Origin: Papaver somniferum
Taxonomy: Eukaryota; Streptophyta; Magnoliopsida; Ranunculales; Papaveraceae
DNA length: 64,000 nucleotides
NCBI RefSeq assembly: GCF_003573695.1
Contig: NC_039359.1
Span: 142,249,112 to 142,313,111, forward strand
Direction of reading: 5' to 3'
Position numbers and translations under genes: made by a program. A model generated the notes under the pieces. That model did not search any database. It worked only from the letters and a program-made list of their open reading frames with translations, and was not told where the DNA came from. Shown in pieces: positions 12,226 through 23,918 of the stretch (positions are counted from its first letter, which is position 1; every line of letters begins with the position of its first letter).

Positions 12226-13780
12226 AATACCCCCAAACCTGAATTTTACTTGTCCTCAAGTAAAACAAAACTAAGGAAATCCTAACTATACCACTGTCGC
12301 TGGTTTCTCGAATGCATTTAGCGTATGCACTAAGCCTTTTAAACCACTAAGTGTCCCTAGTGGACGAGTTGAAGTCTCGTGAAGGTTTGCTTAGAACGTA
12401 CCTACAAAGTTCTAGGTCAAAATATAAGCTCAGATTCCATCAAACGTGACATGTGCAAAACAGTTTAAGCTCACAGCAAAATGGAGATGTCAATCTAGCT
12501 ATCGAAGGCACAATCCTAGCACTGATAACAAATAAGGACATGTGATAAGAGTGTAAAGTGTATCTACACATGTGTAAAGAAAGATCTGAAGTCATGACTA
12601 CTAATCACCAAGAGATAGTTTCTCAGGCTAAGAACTGAGGTCGAAATCTAGCTAGCTGTCCGGACTTTACGAGAATTGTGAATGAGTTGGAGGTATTTCA
12701 CAATTACTCGCGTTGTACATCAATGGCATACACCCTCCTTGCTTACAACACAACAACAAAAATAACTCTTTACATGACTCTTATTTACATTGACTATCTC
12801 TTTTATTTTTGGAACAAGAGATGATGGAATTGATAAAAACTTGATTTTTTTGTATTTTTCTGATATTTTTTTCTGAATATATACATCGATTTTTTTTTTT
12901 TTTTTTTGAACTGGAAACACTTTTGATACAACAAAAGAAACAAAAGATTACATGACACTTTGCAAGAGGTAGCCCTTTTTGATGCACCCAGTTAAATTCG
13001 ATGGTTGTCTTTCTTAATGTAACCTCCACCTTCTATCCCAACCAACCAAAGAACAAGCTAGTCCAGTTTCGTTCAGTATTCTAAAGTGATTGGCAATCGT
13101 AACTTCCTATCCAACACCTTGAAGATCGAGGCCATACATGTATTGGTAGATCGTGCGCGTGCAAATTTCTTATCACTATGTGAATTGTGCTAGAATCAGG
13201 GTGCCTAAATATCTAGACTAAGACTCCTAATAAAAATACATATTTGCACAAGAGTCAACATTTCAAGGTAAATGAGCTCCATTTTTATGATTTTTCATTT
13301 TTTAATTTTTTTTTTTTTGAATTTTGATTTTTTAATTTTTTTGGAATTTTTCAATTTTTTTCAAAAAGAGAGGAGTTTTGTTTTCAATTAGCAAATTATC
13401 ATGGTATCTACTCTATACCCCCAAACCTAAACTAAACATTGTCCTCAATGTTTCAAACATGGAAAGAATTATAAAACAATATATGAAGAGGAACATGCTG
13501 AGTAGAGTAAAAGGAGAGAGAATACCCGATTGTACGGTGGTAGCTCGATTAAAACTCCGTTATTTCAAGGCAAAAATCCATCATATTAGCAGTCACAATG
13601 GATGAGCACAAAATATATACAAAAGGAAATTTAACTAACACATTATCTACAAAAAATTTGGTTTTTAATGGGATTGGACTTTTTGGAAAAAATTTGGTTT
13701 TGATGGGAAAACGAAAAATTTTGGTTTTTAGGGAAACATTTGGAAAACTGTTTGGTTATTTAGGGAAAGAGTGGACCAGT
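12226..13780 (-). other. Athila 3' untranslated region and polypurine tract
   Basis: Minus-strand sequence reads AGGTTTGGGGGTATT (12226-12240) immediately before the 3' LTR, the polypurine tract. A second copy of the motif, with GGACAATGTTTAG upstream, lies at 13420-13450. In between is AT-rich sequence with a 19-base T run (12889-12907). No protein-coding frame is supported. Confidence 0.65.
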
Positions 13781-15157
13781 TTAGTCCACATAGACTGGGT
13801 CCTCCAGGTCGGTTGTTTCAATGTCGGGTGGAAATGGCTCAAGGAATGGCTTTAATCTCTGCCCGTTGACTTTGAAAACGTTCTTGTTGGAGACATCCTC
13901 CAACTCTACAGCTCCATGAGGAAAAACTGTGCGTACTAGGTACGGACCCTTCCATCTGGAACGCAGTTTTCCTGGAAAAAGATGTAATCGGGAGTCATAC
14001 AGCAAGACTTTCTGACCAGGAGTGAAGGATTTGCGCAGAATACGCTTGTCATGAAATATCTTCATCTTTGCTTGTACAGCTTGGCACTGTCATAAGCCTC
14101 ATTTCTCAATTCTTCCAACTCGTTGAGTTGAAGTTTCCGTTGAATTCCAGCTTCGTCCAGAGAAAGTTCAGCTCTTTGATTGCCCAGTAGGCACGATGTT
14201 CTAATTCCACAGGTAGATGGCACGGCTTTCCATACACTAGACGATAGGGGGACATGCCAATTGGTGTCTTATAAGCTGTTCTATAGGCCCACAAAGCATC
14301 ATTCAATCTCAATGACCAATCTTTCCTGGACGGGTTGACCGTCTTCTCCAGAATGTGCTTAATTTCCCTATTAGACACTTCCACTTGTCCACTAGTCTGA
14401 GGGTGGTACGGAGTAGGTAGGAGTAGCAACCTTGTGAGTTATGCCATACTTGCGTACTACTAAAGACTCAAAGTACTAAAAGTACTTGTTACGAAAATGT
14501 GAACCGCCGTCACTGATGATAGCTCTAGGGGTACCAAAACGTGAAAATATGTTTCTTTAGAAATGAAAGTACCACCTTGTGGTCATTTGTTCTGGTTGCT
14601 ATGGCTTCTACCCACTTAGAAACGTAATCAACTGCGACTAGGATGTACAACTTGCTGTCAGACATGGGAAATGGACCCATGAAGTCTATCCCCCAAACAT
14701 CAAAAATCTCCACAATCAAAATGGGGTTCAATGGCATCATGTTTCTCCTCGAAATGCTTCCTAGCTTTTGACAGCGTTCACAAGCAACACAATAATCATG
14801 GCAATCCTTGAACAATGATGGCCAATAGAATCCACACTGCAAGATCTTTGCAGCGGTTTTCTTGGCACTGAAATGGCCTCCACATGCTTGGTCATGACAG
14901 AAAGATATCACATCTTTCTGTTCAGTGTTGGGGACACATCTCCTAATGATTTGGTCTGGACAGTACTTAAACAAATATGGGTCATCCCAAAGGAAATGTT
15001 TGACTTCAGCCAGGAATTTAGAGCGGTCTTGTCTCGACCAACGTGAGGGCATCCTACCTGTAGCGAGGTAGTTAACAATATCAGCAAACCAAGGAAGGTC
15101 TGAGATAGACATCAGCTGTTCATCTGGGAATGATTCTCTAATCAGCTCATTCATCAA
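13781..15157 (-). pseudogene. Athila integrase (pol C-terminus), frameshifted
   Basis: Inserts the DNA copy into the genome. The N-terminal HHCC zinc-binding segment is visible (HDQACGGHF, then [11 protein letters not shown]). It is followed by the catalytic core: first Asp in [10 protein letters not shown], second Asp in ISDGGSHF (about 14500, just past a frameshift), and Glu in [15 protein letters not shown]-type C-terminal module ([12 protein letters not shown]) ends the protein near 13781. Frame changes occur near 15150, 14525-14430 and 14106-14065, and a stop lies near 14480. All three catalytic residues are present, but no single frame spans them, so this copy cannot make integrase as read. 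Confidence 0.85.
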
Positions 15158-15781
15158 TAGACTCTAAAGTTAATCTAGACAAATGATCAGCAACCACATT
15201 CTCACAACCTTTCTTATCACGGATTTCGAGATCGAATTCCTGTAATAAGAGTATCCATCGAATAAGGCGAGCTTTAGCATCCTTCTTGGAAAGAAGATAC
15301 TTCAAAGCCGCATGGTCTGTGTATATGATGATCTTAGACCCTATCAGATAAGATCTAAACTTGTCTAATGCGAAAACGACGGCAAGCAATTCCTTCTCGG
15401 TAGTTGAATAATTGAGTTGGGCATCATTAAGGGTTTTGCTAGCATAGTATATCACATATGGTAGTCTATCGCTGTCCTAAAACAGCACCAACAGCATAAT
15501 CAGAGGCATCACACATAAGTTCGAACGGAAGCTTCCAATCGGGTGGTGACTATAGGAGCGGTGGTGAGAAGGGTTTTTAATTCCTCCCATGCCTTCACAC
15601 AAGCAGCATCGAAATTGAAGGCAACATCTTTGGAGAGAAGACTGCACAGAGGTCTGGAGATTTTGCTGAAATCTTTGATGAATCGCCGGTAAAAACCAGC
15701 ATGACCTAGAAATGATCTGATCTCCTTCACAGAGCAAGGTTGTGGTAGATGTTGAATGAGGTCAACTTTAGCTTTATCCAC
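15147..15781 (-). pseudogene. Athila connection domain and RNase H, frameshifted
   Basis: The segment following reverse transcriptase begins with the connection motif FLGHAGFYRRFI (about 15700). After a frame change near 15509-15455 comes RNase H with [20 protein letters not shown] and [13 protein letters not shown]. It ends [11 protein letters not shown] near 15170 and overlaps the integrase frame by about 10 bases. RNase H removes the RNA template during reverse transcription. Confidence 0.82.
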
Positions 15782-15826
15782 TTCAATTCCTTTCTGAGAT
15801 GATGTGTCCTAGAACTATTCCTGAAT

Positions 15827-16669
15827 TCACCATAAAATGGCATTTTCCCAATTTAGAACAAGGTTCTTTTCTTTACATCTGGATATCACGAGGGCAAGAT
15901 GCTTCAAACATTCGTCAAACGAGGAACCAAAAACAGAGAAATCATCCATAAAGATCTCGAGAAAACTATCTATCATGTCAGAAAAAATGCTCATCATGCA
16001 ACGCTGAAAAGTAGCAGGTGCATTACACAACCCGAAGGGCATACGTCTATAAGCAAACGTCCCAAATGGACACGTGAATGTAGTTTTTTCCTGATCTTCG
16101 GAGCAATGTGAATTTGGTTATAACCGGAAAAGCCATCTAGAAAACAGTAGTGACTGTGTCCAGACACACGTTCTAGCATTTGGTCAATGAAAGGGAGCGG
16201 GAAGTGATCCTTCCTTGTTACTGTGTTCAACTTCCTGTAGTCGATGCATACTCGCCATCCTGTGGTTGTACGAGTAGGGACTAATTCATTCTTGTCGTTC
16301 TGAACAACAGTAATGCCTGACTTCTTAGGCACAACTTGAATGGGACTAACCCATTTGCTATCGGGAATTGGGTATATGATACCGCATCAAGTAGTTTCAG
16401 GATCTCTCCTTTGACTACATCTCTCATGTTAGGTTAAGTCTCCTTTGCATTTCCCTCGATGGTTTGGCATTCTCTTCAAGGTTAATGTGGTGCATGCAAA
16501 TGGTGGGACTAATTCCTTTGAGATCTGAGATGGTCCATCCTAAGGCCTCTTTGTGTTCCTTAAGTACTTCTAAAAGCTTACTTTCCTGTTCCGTGTCTAA
16601 ACATGATGAAATAATGACAGGTAAAGTATCAGAAGAACCTAGGAATGCGTACTTCAACGTACTAGGCAA
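15827..16669 (-). pseudogene. Athila reverse transcriptase, frameshifted
   Basis: Copies element RNA into DNA. Finger and palm motifs are in order: WRVCIDYRKLN (about 16255), FLDGFSGYNQIHIAP (first catalytic Asp, about 16130), MPFGLCNAPATFQR (about 16040), and FMDDFSVFG, which carries the FMDD form of the YxDD box (about 15950). At least three frame changes occur: near 16660, between 16424 and 16332, and near 16035. A stop separates 15827 from the RNase H part. The N-terminal linker at 16424-16669 includes LGWTISDLKGISP, typical of the segment before plant Ty3 reverse transcriptase. Confidence 0.87.
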
Positions 16670-18124
16670 TGTTTCAATTCAAGCTTGGGTGGCTCAACAA
16701 TGGATGGAATAAGCTTGGAATCAGAGAATAGGGGTTGTTCCACTTCATATTTCCTTTCAGTGACGTCCATTTGAGGTACAGATTCGAGCAGAGATAGGAC
16801 GTCACTACAGTATGCATCATCATAGAAATCAGGGTTAAAGTTCTCCATACATGCTTGAAAGGGGTCAACGGATAGAATGTTAGTCAACGAATCTTGCATT
16901 AATCCTTCAATCATATTAACTTCATGCACATCATCATCATCAAGATTCACAGGTTGTTGACTAATATCGAACACATTCAATTCTACCGTCATGTTACCAA
17001 AAGACAGTTTTAACACTCCATTCAGACAGTTGATGCGTTGGACGTAGCCAAGAAAGGACGTCCTAAGATGACAGGAATGTGACAGTCTGGGTTTTGTACA
17101 GGTTGAGTGTCTAAGACAATGAAGTCTACGGGAAAATAGAATTTGTCAACCTTGATCAAAACATCTTCCCCACTCCACGAGGAATCTTGACAGATCGGTC
17201 TGCCAGTTGTAGAGTGATAGATGTTGGTTTCAACTCCCCAAGACCTAACTGCTCATAAACAGAATATGGCAGTAGGTTAACACTTGCACCTAGGTCTAAT
17301 AACGCTTTATTGACCGTGTGTTCTCCTATAGTGCAAGAAATTGTTGGACATCCTGGATCCCTAAACTTGGGTGGAGTTTTGTTCAGAATGATGGAACTCA
17401 CCTGCTCAGCTAAGAAAGCACGTTTTTGCACATTGAGCTTGCGCTTTTGAGTGCACAAGTCTTTGAGGAATTTGGCATAAGCAGGGATTTGCTTGATTGC
17501 TTCAAGAAAAGGAATGTTGATGTTGACTCTCTTGAACAGATCTAACATCTCATTGTAATGGGTACTTTTCTGTTGATAGATCAATCTTTGAGGAAATGGA
17601 GCAACAGGAAGATGAGTTGGCAAAGGGACATTCACAGCAGTAGAATTGTCAGATTTTCCAACTTGCTCAGATTCTTTGGTTTTCTGGGGTTGTGGAGACA
17701 ACGTGGAATTTGTATCAGACTCATTAGGTTCGCCTACGTTGTTCTCGATGACTTTACCACTTCGGAGGGTGGTAATGGCATGGATTTGATCAGGTGAGGT
17801 TTCAGTGCAGGATGTTGTGCCTGTTTGAAATATCCTCTTTGGATTTTGTTGGGGTTGGCTCGGAAGTTTACCCTTTTCTCTCTCACATATTTGATCCATC
17901 TTTTGATCTAGATTTTTCTGACTTTGCATCAAACTCTGGAACATTTCCTCTAAGGTGGACAATCTCTTGTCGTATTGTGTTGAGGATATGATTGTTGTTG
18001 AGAGTTTGATTGTTGTTGAGGGTTTCTCGGGTGTTGATAACCTTGATTGTTCTGATATCCCTGATTGTTTTGATAGCTCTGATTGGGTTGAGATGGTCCT
18101 CCTTGAGTGGGTCCTTTTGACCAT
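16654..18124 (-). pseudogene. Athila gag C-terminus and aspartic protease, frameshifted
   Basis: Starts in the Gln/Asn-rich gag tail and continues to a retroviral-type protease at about 17330-17160. The catalytic motif appears as [20 protein letters not shown], that is Asp-Leu-Gly-Ala-Ser instead of the canonical Asp-Thr/Ser-Gly, a variant common in this lineage. It is followed by [10 protein letters not shown] and PRGVGKM. A frameshift near 17150-17020 separates this from the segment at 16654-17016, which is acidic and links protease to reverse transcriptase. The protease would cut the Gag-Pol polyprotein. Confidence 0.78.
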
Positions 18125-19198
18125 GAAAAGTTAGGGTGGTTTCTCCATCCTGGATTGTAGGTCTGTGAATAAGGGTTATGCTCTGGTTTCTGAAACATGG
18201 CATGTGCCTGTTCAAGCCTAGACTCCTGGACTGCAAGCAAATCTGGACAATTTTGGAATTGATGGTTGGGGTCGTTACAAGCAGCACAAACAGATGAAGC
18301 GACATGTTCTCGGAGAGTAGTGGTGGAAGGTTTTGAATTTTTATGTAGTTCTAACTCTTCTAATCTCCTAACTATTGATGCCATGTTTGCTCTACCCTCA
18401 AAATCCGCTTCAATCCTAAAAGCCTTTGCTTCGGATGTAGTCTTTCTGGTTTCACGGATGGATTCCCACTGTTGCGTCTTTTCAGCTACTTCAATCAAGA
18501 AGTCCCAAGACGCGTCAGCAGTTTTATCTACGAATAGACCATTACACATCGACTCAACCGTTGTTCGGGTGGACACATCTAGACCTTCATACAAAATTTG
18601 CACAAGTCTCCATTTTTCAAAACCATGATGGGGACATTGGAGCAATAATTCATTGAATCTCTCCAGGTATCTAGCTAAGGTCTCACCTTCTAATTGCACA
18701 AAGCTATTCAGACTTTGACGAATTGTCGCAGTCTTGTGGTTCGGGAAAAACTTTTTGAAAAACTCCTTTATGAGGTCATCCCATGTCATGATGGATTGAG
18801 GCTGTAAAGCATAGAGCCAGGCCTTTGCCTTATCTTTCAGGGAGAAAGGAAAAAGCCTTAACTTCAGGGTTTCGTCGGTCATTTGAGTGAAACGCAGAGT
18901 TCCACAAATTTCCTCGAATTCTCTCACGTGGTGGTACGGGTTTTCATTCTCAACACCTCTAAAAATAGGAAGCATCTGTATTGTGCTAGATTTCAGCTCA
19001 TAATGGCCATTAGCCTCGGGCCAAAATACAAGAAGGTTGACTGGCTCTAGTTGGGTACATATAATCCTTGAGGGTACGTGGTTCTCCCATTGTTTCTGGT
19101 TGATCTGGACTGTCTCCCTCAGAACTTAGAATTTCGATAGGTTCGTCTGGGTTAATTCTAACAAGTCTGTTTGTCTGGTCTCTGTAGGTCACAATCAT
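17950..19198 (-). pseudogene. Athila Gag, frameshifted
   Basis: The structural protein that packages element RNA. The N-terminal part (19010-19198) contains EPRTLKDYMYPTRASQPSC; after a stop and frame change the main part starts MLPIFRGVENENPYHHVREF (18975). The retrotransposon Gag core follows (KAWLYALQPQSIMTWDDL, RYLERFNELLLQCPHHGF). A CCHC zinc knuckle, CAACNDPNHQFQNC (C-x2-C-x4-H-x4-C), is at about 18285-18240. The tail is rich in Gln, Asn and Tyr. The frame passes into the protease-containing frame near 17960-18000 through a frameshift. Confidence 0.87.
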
Positions 19199-19432
19199 GT
19201 CCTAGTAGGTACCTTAACTAACATGTTGGTCAGACAGAGCAATCGGAAACAATTTGGCCCACAGGGTTATGAAGATTTGGTTTTGAATGGGTTTTGGTTT
19301 AAGAAGGGGTTTTGTTTTTGGTTTAAAAATTTTGGGCTTTGAAAAAAATTTTGAACTAAACCTAGCATAAATTATCACAACTCATAAAAGAAAATAAAAA
19401 CAATAATAATAATTAAAACAAACCCATAAAAG

Positions 19433-19479
<47 letters not shown>

Positions 19480-20178
19480 ATTACAATCCCAAAAAGAAAA
19501 AAAAAGAAAAAGAAAATAAAAATAAAAATTATTACAATCCCAAATAAATAATTAAATTAATTATTACAAGCCCAAATTTGAATTTAAATGAGGCCCAATT
19601 GGGTTAACTCATGGGTTAGGCTTACTTGGTTTTTGGAGGGAAGCCCAAAAATAGGCTTTTAGTCCCCTTTTAGTTGCACAGCCCAGTTGGGCTTTAGGAT
19701 CGTCCTAAGCTCACGCACAAGCCCATCAGCAACAGGTGAAGCAGCTGAAGTTGCAAGCCCAGCAGAAGTTGAGGTTACTGAGCCCAGCTCAGTTGGTTCA
19801 AGCCCAGTTCAGAGGGTGCACAAGCCCAGCAGCAGAGAGTTGGCACAAGCCCAGCAGCAACAGGTGGAGCAGAGCCCAGCAGCAGAGAAAGCAGGCTTTG
19901 GCTTTGGCTTTGGCAGCAGCAGCAACAGCAGCAGCTGCACAGCAACAGCACCAGTAGCAGCAGCTTCACAACAGCTTCAGCAACACTTGCAGTTGCAGCA
20001 GCAGCTAGGCAGTTTCAGTTGGCAGCAGTTGGCAGCAAGTTGGCAGCAGCTTGGCAGAAGCAACAGCAGCAGCAGCAGCTAGGCAGCTTCAGTTGGCAGC
20101 AGCAACAGCAACAGCAGCAACTTGGCAGGGCCAACAACAGCAGCAGACTCTGAAAACTTCAAAAATATGGCAGCCAGC
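19199..20178 (-). other. Athila untranslated leader with CAG-rich and poly(A) blocks
   Basis: Between gag and the primer site. Read on the plus strand it has a 45-base A run at 19433-19477 and related A-rich sequence to 19550. From about 19720 to 20155 it is dominated by CAG/CAA/CAGTTGG words. In the element's own RNA this would be a U-rich tract and a CUG-rich tract. Confidence 0.7.
19720..20155. repeat. CAG/CAA-rich low-complexity block
   Basis: Irregular CAGCAG, CAACAG, GTTGGCAGCAG words over about 430 bp. It is open in plus-strand frames as Gln/Ala/Ser-rich sequence, but that is a by-product of composition. Confidence 0.8.
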
Positions 20179-20196
20179 TCCCCGGCAGCGGCGCCA
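20179..20196 (-). other. Primer binding site of the Athila element
   Basis: Minus-strand TGGCGCCGCTGCCGGGGA lies six bases inside the 5' LTR. It matches the tRNA-Asp 3'-end complement used by Athila elements except for about one base. Confidence 0.8.
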
Positions 20197-20202
20197 AAAA
20201 CT

Positions 20203-22244
20203 TGGTGTGAAAATGGGAAGCACACAAAACACTTGCAAGTATACAAGGTCAAGATTTGTAATAAAAGGGGGAGTAGGGGTTTGTCCACAGGGAGAGGAGC
20301 ATATAAGAAGTTTTCCTAGGCTAATAAGAGTGGCAATGCACTATGGCAGTGAGCTAAGGGCAAACAAGGTTTCAGGCATACAAACAAAAATGCAAGGTAA
20401 AGCAATGGAGAAACAGGCTAAGAACCACAGCAGGGAAAGATAACAGACAATAACCAAGGCTTGGAAGGTAAAGCAGCAAAGAAACAGCCAAGAAAAGCAG
20501 CAAATAACCAAGGCTTGGCAGCCAAGGGCAGGGTGAGGATTATGCACTGACTTCAGTGCACAAAAGCTACAAGGTGCAAGAAAATAAAAAGCAAGAAAAT
20601 TAACTGAAGAAAATAACTGATCAGGAAGCAAACACACAGGACTGAAATTATAATTGACTGAAAGAGAAGTGGTGGGTAAGCCAAGGCTTATGATCCACCT
20701 TGTGTCCTAATCAAGTGACATGTTTCTAGGTTATGTTCATTCCTAAGCATACAACTAGAAATGGAAGAACACCAAATTGCTCACTAGTCTACCCCTAGCA
20801 TTGGCTGTCTTTTGACAGTACAGCCAATCACAGGCTCTATGAACATTTGCATCTCTCATTTGCACAATCAAAACACAGCAACAGGAAGTAACTATCCTAG
20901 CTCATTCACACTTGACAGTGCACAAGGCTTCACTGAGCCTTGGCCTGAAGCTGATTAGCTCATGCTAACCATGAGTAAAACATTCACATTCATCATATGA
21001 TATAAATTAAACACAAATTGCAACATATCAGATAACTACAAACAGAAGCAATTCTCAACTGTTAACTGAAAAACACTGAAATTTGAAGTTCATAACAATT
21101 TGTAGCAATTTCTCTACTGGCTAGTCCAGAGAGGTAAATAGTGTCTTCTACACACTTCACACAACACCCATTTATACCCAATACACATAATTTTGGTTTT
21201 CCCCAATTTTTCCCCAAAGTCAGTAGAACTAGGGTTTGGTGAAATTGATTTACCTACTGTTGATGAGATACTCGCTCCATCTCGTCGACCCAATCTTCTC
21301 CTGCTTCTTCTCGTTCCTCTCGAGCTCCAATTGATGCTTTAATCATCATATATATCCCCAATTTCTCACCTAGGGTTTCAGGCAGAGAGATGAGAAATTG
21401 AGGTTGTAAATGATGATTAAAGAGATGGTACGTGATGGGTTTAGGTAGAATAGAGTTGGGGAGAAATTAGTGGAGTGATTTGGGGTGAGGTGGTGGTGAT
21501 GGAGACGGACATGGTGGTGGTACGGGGCATGGCGGTTCTGCAGAGGGGGTGATGGAGGAGATGGTTCGATGGAGAAGGGAAGGGTGTGTTTGTTTGAGGT
21601 GTAGGTGCTCGGTCGCTAGGGTGTGAGGCGAGTGTATCGAGTGTGATGATATGCGACGCTTAGCCGTGGGATAGGGAGATGAAAGATCAATCGGACGGTG
21701 AGGTGAAGTGAAGCTTGTAGCGACCGCTGGGTTGTTTTGATACAACGAAGTTAACGGCTCTAGATGGGGTTAGGTATTGTAGTGTAAGGCGGAGATATCA
21801 AACGTTGATGAACAGCAAGGGAGCGACCGCTGGATCCAACAACCATCTAATCCGAAGGCTTGGAATTTCAGCGCTGTGGTGCTTGGCCGAGACTTCAGAT
21901 TTTGATGCTCTATGAAGGAGCGACCATCGGATGCTTCTGAGAACTGATCTGACGGCTGAGAACGGAGGCGCTTTTGTGTGTAGAAAATGAGGTTGTGCGC
22001 ACCATTCTTCGCGGCTTCCTTGCGTAATTTCTCCCGGCTTTTCACTACTTTTCTGCTCTTTTCGCTCCGCGACTCATCCGAACTTTATTTATTACCTAAA
22101 AATGCAAAATTAATTAATAAAAATATTTATTCTTGAAAACAATGAAAATACAGAATATGGGATAAAATGTAGAATTAATGCATAAAAGATGAGTTAAAAT
22201 GCCAACAAAAAGGGATAAATATATACAATATTTGGCACTCATCA
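20203..22244 (-). repeat. 5' LTR of the Athila element
   Basis: 2042 bp; the upstream LTR for minus-strand transcription. TATAAATG at 21169-21176 (minus) is the likely core promoter. The diverged block (20973-21200) overlaps the promoter and extends into the transcribed R/U5 side. Confidence 0.92.
21169..21176 (-). promoter_or_regulatory. TATA box of the Athila 5' LTR
   Basis: TATAAATG on the minus strand in the context GGGTATAAATGGGTG, at mid-LTR. The same sequence is present in the other LTR. Confidence 0.5.
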
Positions 22245-23165
22245 GTAACTTCCTGGATGTGATTTGCATGAGATTCAATGAGATATTCTCGTTGGGATAG
22301 TTTGGTATTTCCCTGTTTAACTGAAACAAGGAAGGTAATATCTTCAGAAGTGTGGAAAGAAAGGGAATATCACTCACGATTTTCATAAACAGAGGAGTGA
22401 GAAATATTCTCGAGATTATGAGAAGATTGGGTGTATATGGAACGTCTTGGAGAGAGTTTGACTATGTCTAGAACGTGTTTCTAGCATGAATGAGAAGATA
22501 CATGAAGATAATGGGAGAAGATATTCTGTTATATTTGGTAGTTACTTTAAACAAGGAAGAAGATGATTCTCGGGTTTCTTTTTGGTTTTCTGGTTATATA
22601 TTTGAAAACTATGTGTGTGTGGCAAGAGCATGTTTGACGTGGACTTAGCGAGCTTGGAGTGCGTCAACAGCTGCAAAGCATATGAAGATCAGAAGCAGAG
22701 AAGAAAAGGGAATAAAATCAATCCCGAGAAGTTATGGTAGAATTTTGGGGAGTTAATATGAAGATTTCTTGAGGTTGTTAAGTATAAAAGAGGTGTTTGG
22801 GGGATAGAGAATATACAGAGTGTTAGGGGTTTTAATTAATTGGTTGTCATTCAATTTGATGAGGTATGCTTAGCTTAAATGTTTCGATACATCATGCTTA
22901 GGATTTACAACTAATATTTTGAGAATCTAACTTGGAAAAATCAGAGTCCATGTTTATTTTATTTATTGAGCTTTAATTGTTGAGAATAAATAAATTGAAT
23001 TCCATGTTATGAATTCGACGAAATCCTAGTCCCAGTAACTCTCTTCATCCCGTGACAATATTTTGTATATATTTTTCTTTTATTTTGGTTTATTAATTCT
23101 TAAAATCAATCTCATCAAGTCCGAGTGAACGAAAACCTTCTTACCACTATATAAAAATTCGATCA
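22245..23165 (+). repeat. 3' LTR of the outer element, second part
   Basis: Resumes with the duplicated GTAAC, then TTCCTGGATGTG, exactly continuing the 5' LTR sequence at 5147. It ends ATTCGATCA before the CACTC duplication. It lacks about 375-390 bp present in the 5' LTR near 5720-6095. Confidence 0.85.
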
Positions 23166-23170
23166 CACTC

Positions 23171-23918
23171 CCCACAAAGATTTTTCAATTAAGGACAAGT
23201 TCAAAAAGAACTCTCCCCCATAAAATGTCATTCCCGAAATAACAACAAGAGCGACCTTACTTTCACAAGAAAAGAAGGACTACTTTGGACATTAACAAAT
23301 TACATGAAACATGAATTTGTATCCAAAATACTCAATTAAATTAACCACAACAGAACCCATGATTAATTTAATCGGAAATGCTCACATAAGAAAACTTGTG
23401 GAGCCGCACAATATATTCACAAGAAGTGGATCAGGGAAAGACCAATACTGCGTAATATTCAAAGATTCATTCTGTTTTTCATCAATATTTGCATAGAGAC
23501 ATGTAATAGACTTAATCTTTGTAAACAAAAGTTCATTCTATCTGTCATCAATATTCGTATAATGACGTAATAGGCTTAACTTTTGTTGTCAAAAGTTCAT
23601 TCTATCTTTTATCAATATTTTCATATAGACATATGATAGACTTAACTTTTGAGCAGATATGGGACAATCATAGTTCATGGACGCAAACACACATATCCGA
23701 TAACAAGTTGCAATATATAAAACCATAAAGATTAATACTGCAAAATCATCTGCCAAATTAACTTTAGAATTTAAATAAATAAATCTAAAAACATTCCAAG
23801 ATGAAAATCGTTGGAAATAGCTATGTGTACTCACAATAATTGCTATTCCAAATCCTGGTTATCCTTCTTAAAACACAAGAATAAATTCTCATAAGAAGTT
23901 TCCTAGACAAAACAAAAA
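23171..23918 (-). mobile_element. Copia accessory unit A, 3' non-coding part with short tandem repeats
   Basis: Continuation of the copia interior after the nested insertion. 23171-23290 is similar to 24861-24985 (words AACTCTCCCCCAT, ATGTCATTCC, AACAACAAGAGCGACCTTA) and, inverted, to 60060-60200. Three copies of a roughly 60-bp repeat (CATTCTATCT..TCATCAATATT..ATAGACTTAACTTTTG) occupy 23465-23655. The rest resembles 25790-26080. Confidence 0.55.

Larger units (their letters stand above)
10185..22244 (-). mobile_element. Full-length Athila-type Ty3/gypsy retrotransposon
   Basis: Two roughly 2.04-kb LTRs (10185-12225 and 20203-22244) flank minus-strand gag, protease, reverse transcriptase, RNase H and integrase. 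Target duplications GTAAC lie at 10180-10184 and 22245-22249. Ends are TG...CA on both strands. The primer site is of tRNA-Asp type, as known for Athila elements, and the gag and Asp-Leu-Gly-Ala-Ser protease resemble that lineage. The polyprotein is broken by about ten frameshifts or stops. No envelope-like ORF is visible between integrase and 3' LTR, although some Athila elements have one. Confidence 0.92.
4839..23165 (+). mobile_element. Non-autonomous Ty3-type LTR element (outer), carrying a nested Athila element
   Basis: The element begins TGATAGACAC at 4839 and ends ATTCGATCA at 23165, flanked by perfect 5-bp target duplications CACTC (4834-4838 and 23166-23170). It has a 1591-bp 5' LTR, a primer binding site beginning TGGCGCC, one long broken acidic reading frame, two purine-rich tracts and a 3' LTR. 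No reverse transcriptase, RNase H, integrase or zinc knuckle is visible in the roughly 3.4-kb interior. The primer site and the TTTAAGTTTGGGGGT motif at 8905-8919 are shared with the Athila element nested in it, which suggests an Athila-related element mobilised in trans. A 12.06-kb Athila insertion (10185-22244) splits its 3' LTR. Confidence 0.85.

Noticed and set aside
13598..13855. Plus-strand 85-codon frame next to integrase
   Set aside because: Overlaps the integrase C-terminus on the other strand, with T- and G-rich low-complexity sequence. No support.
19687..20443. Plus-strand Gln/Ala/Ser-rich open frames over the CAG block and LTR
   Set aside because: They arise from CAG-type composition and lie antisense in the Athila leader and LTR. 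The same C-terminal frame recurs in the other LTR at 10189-10425.
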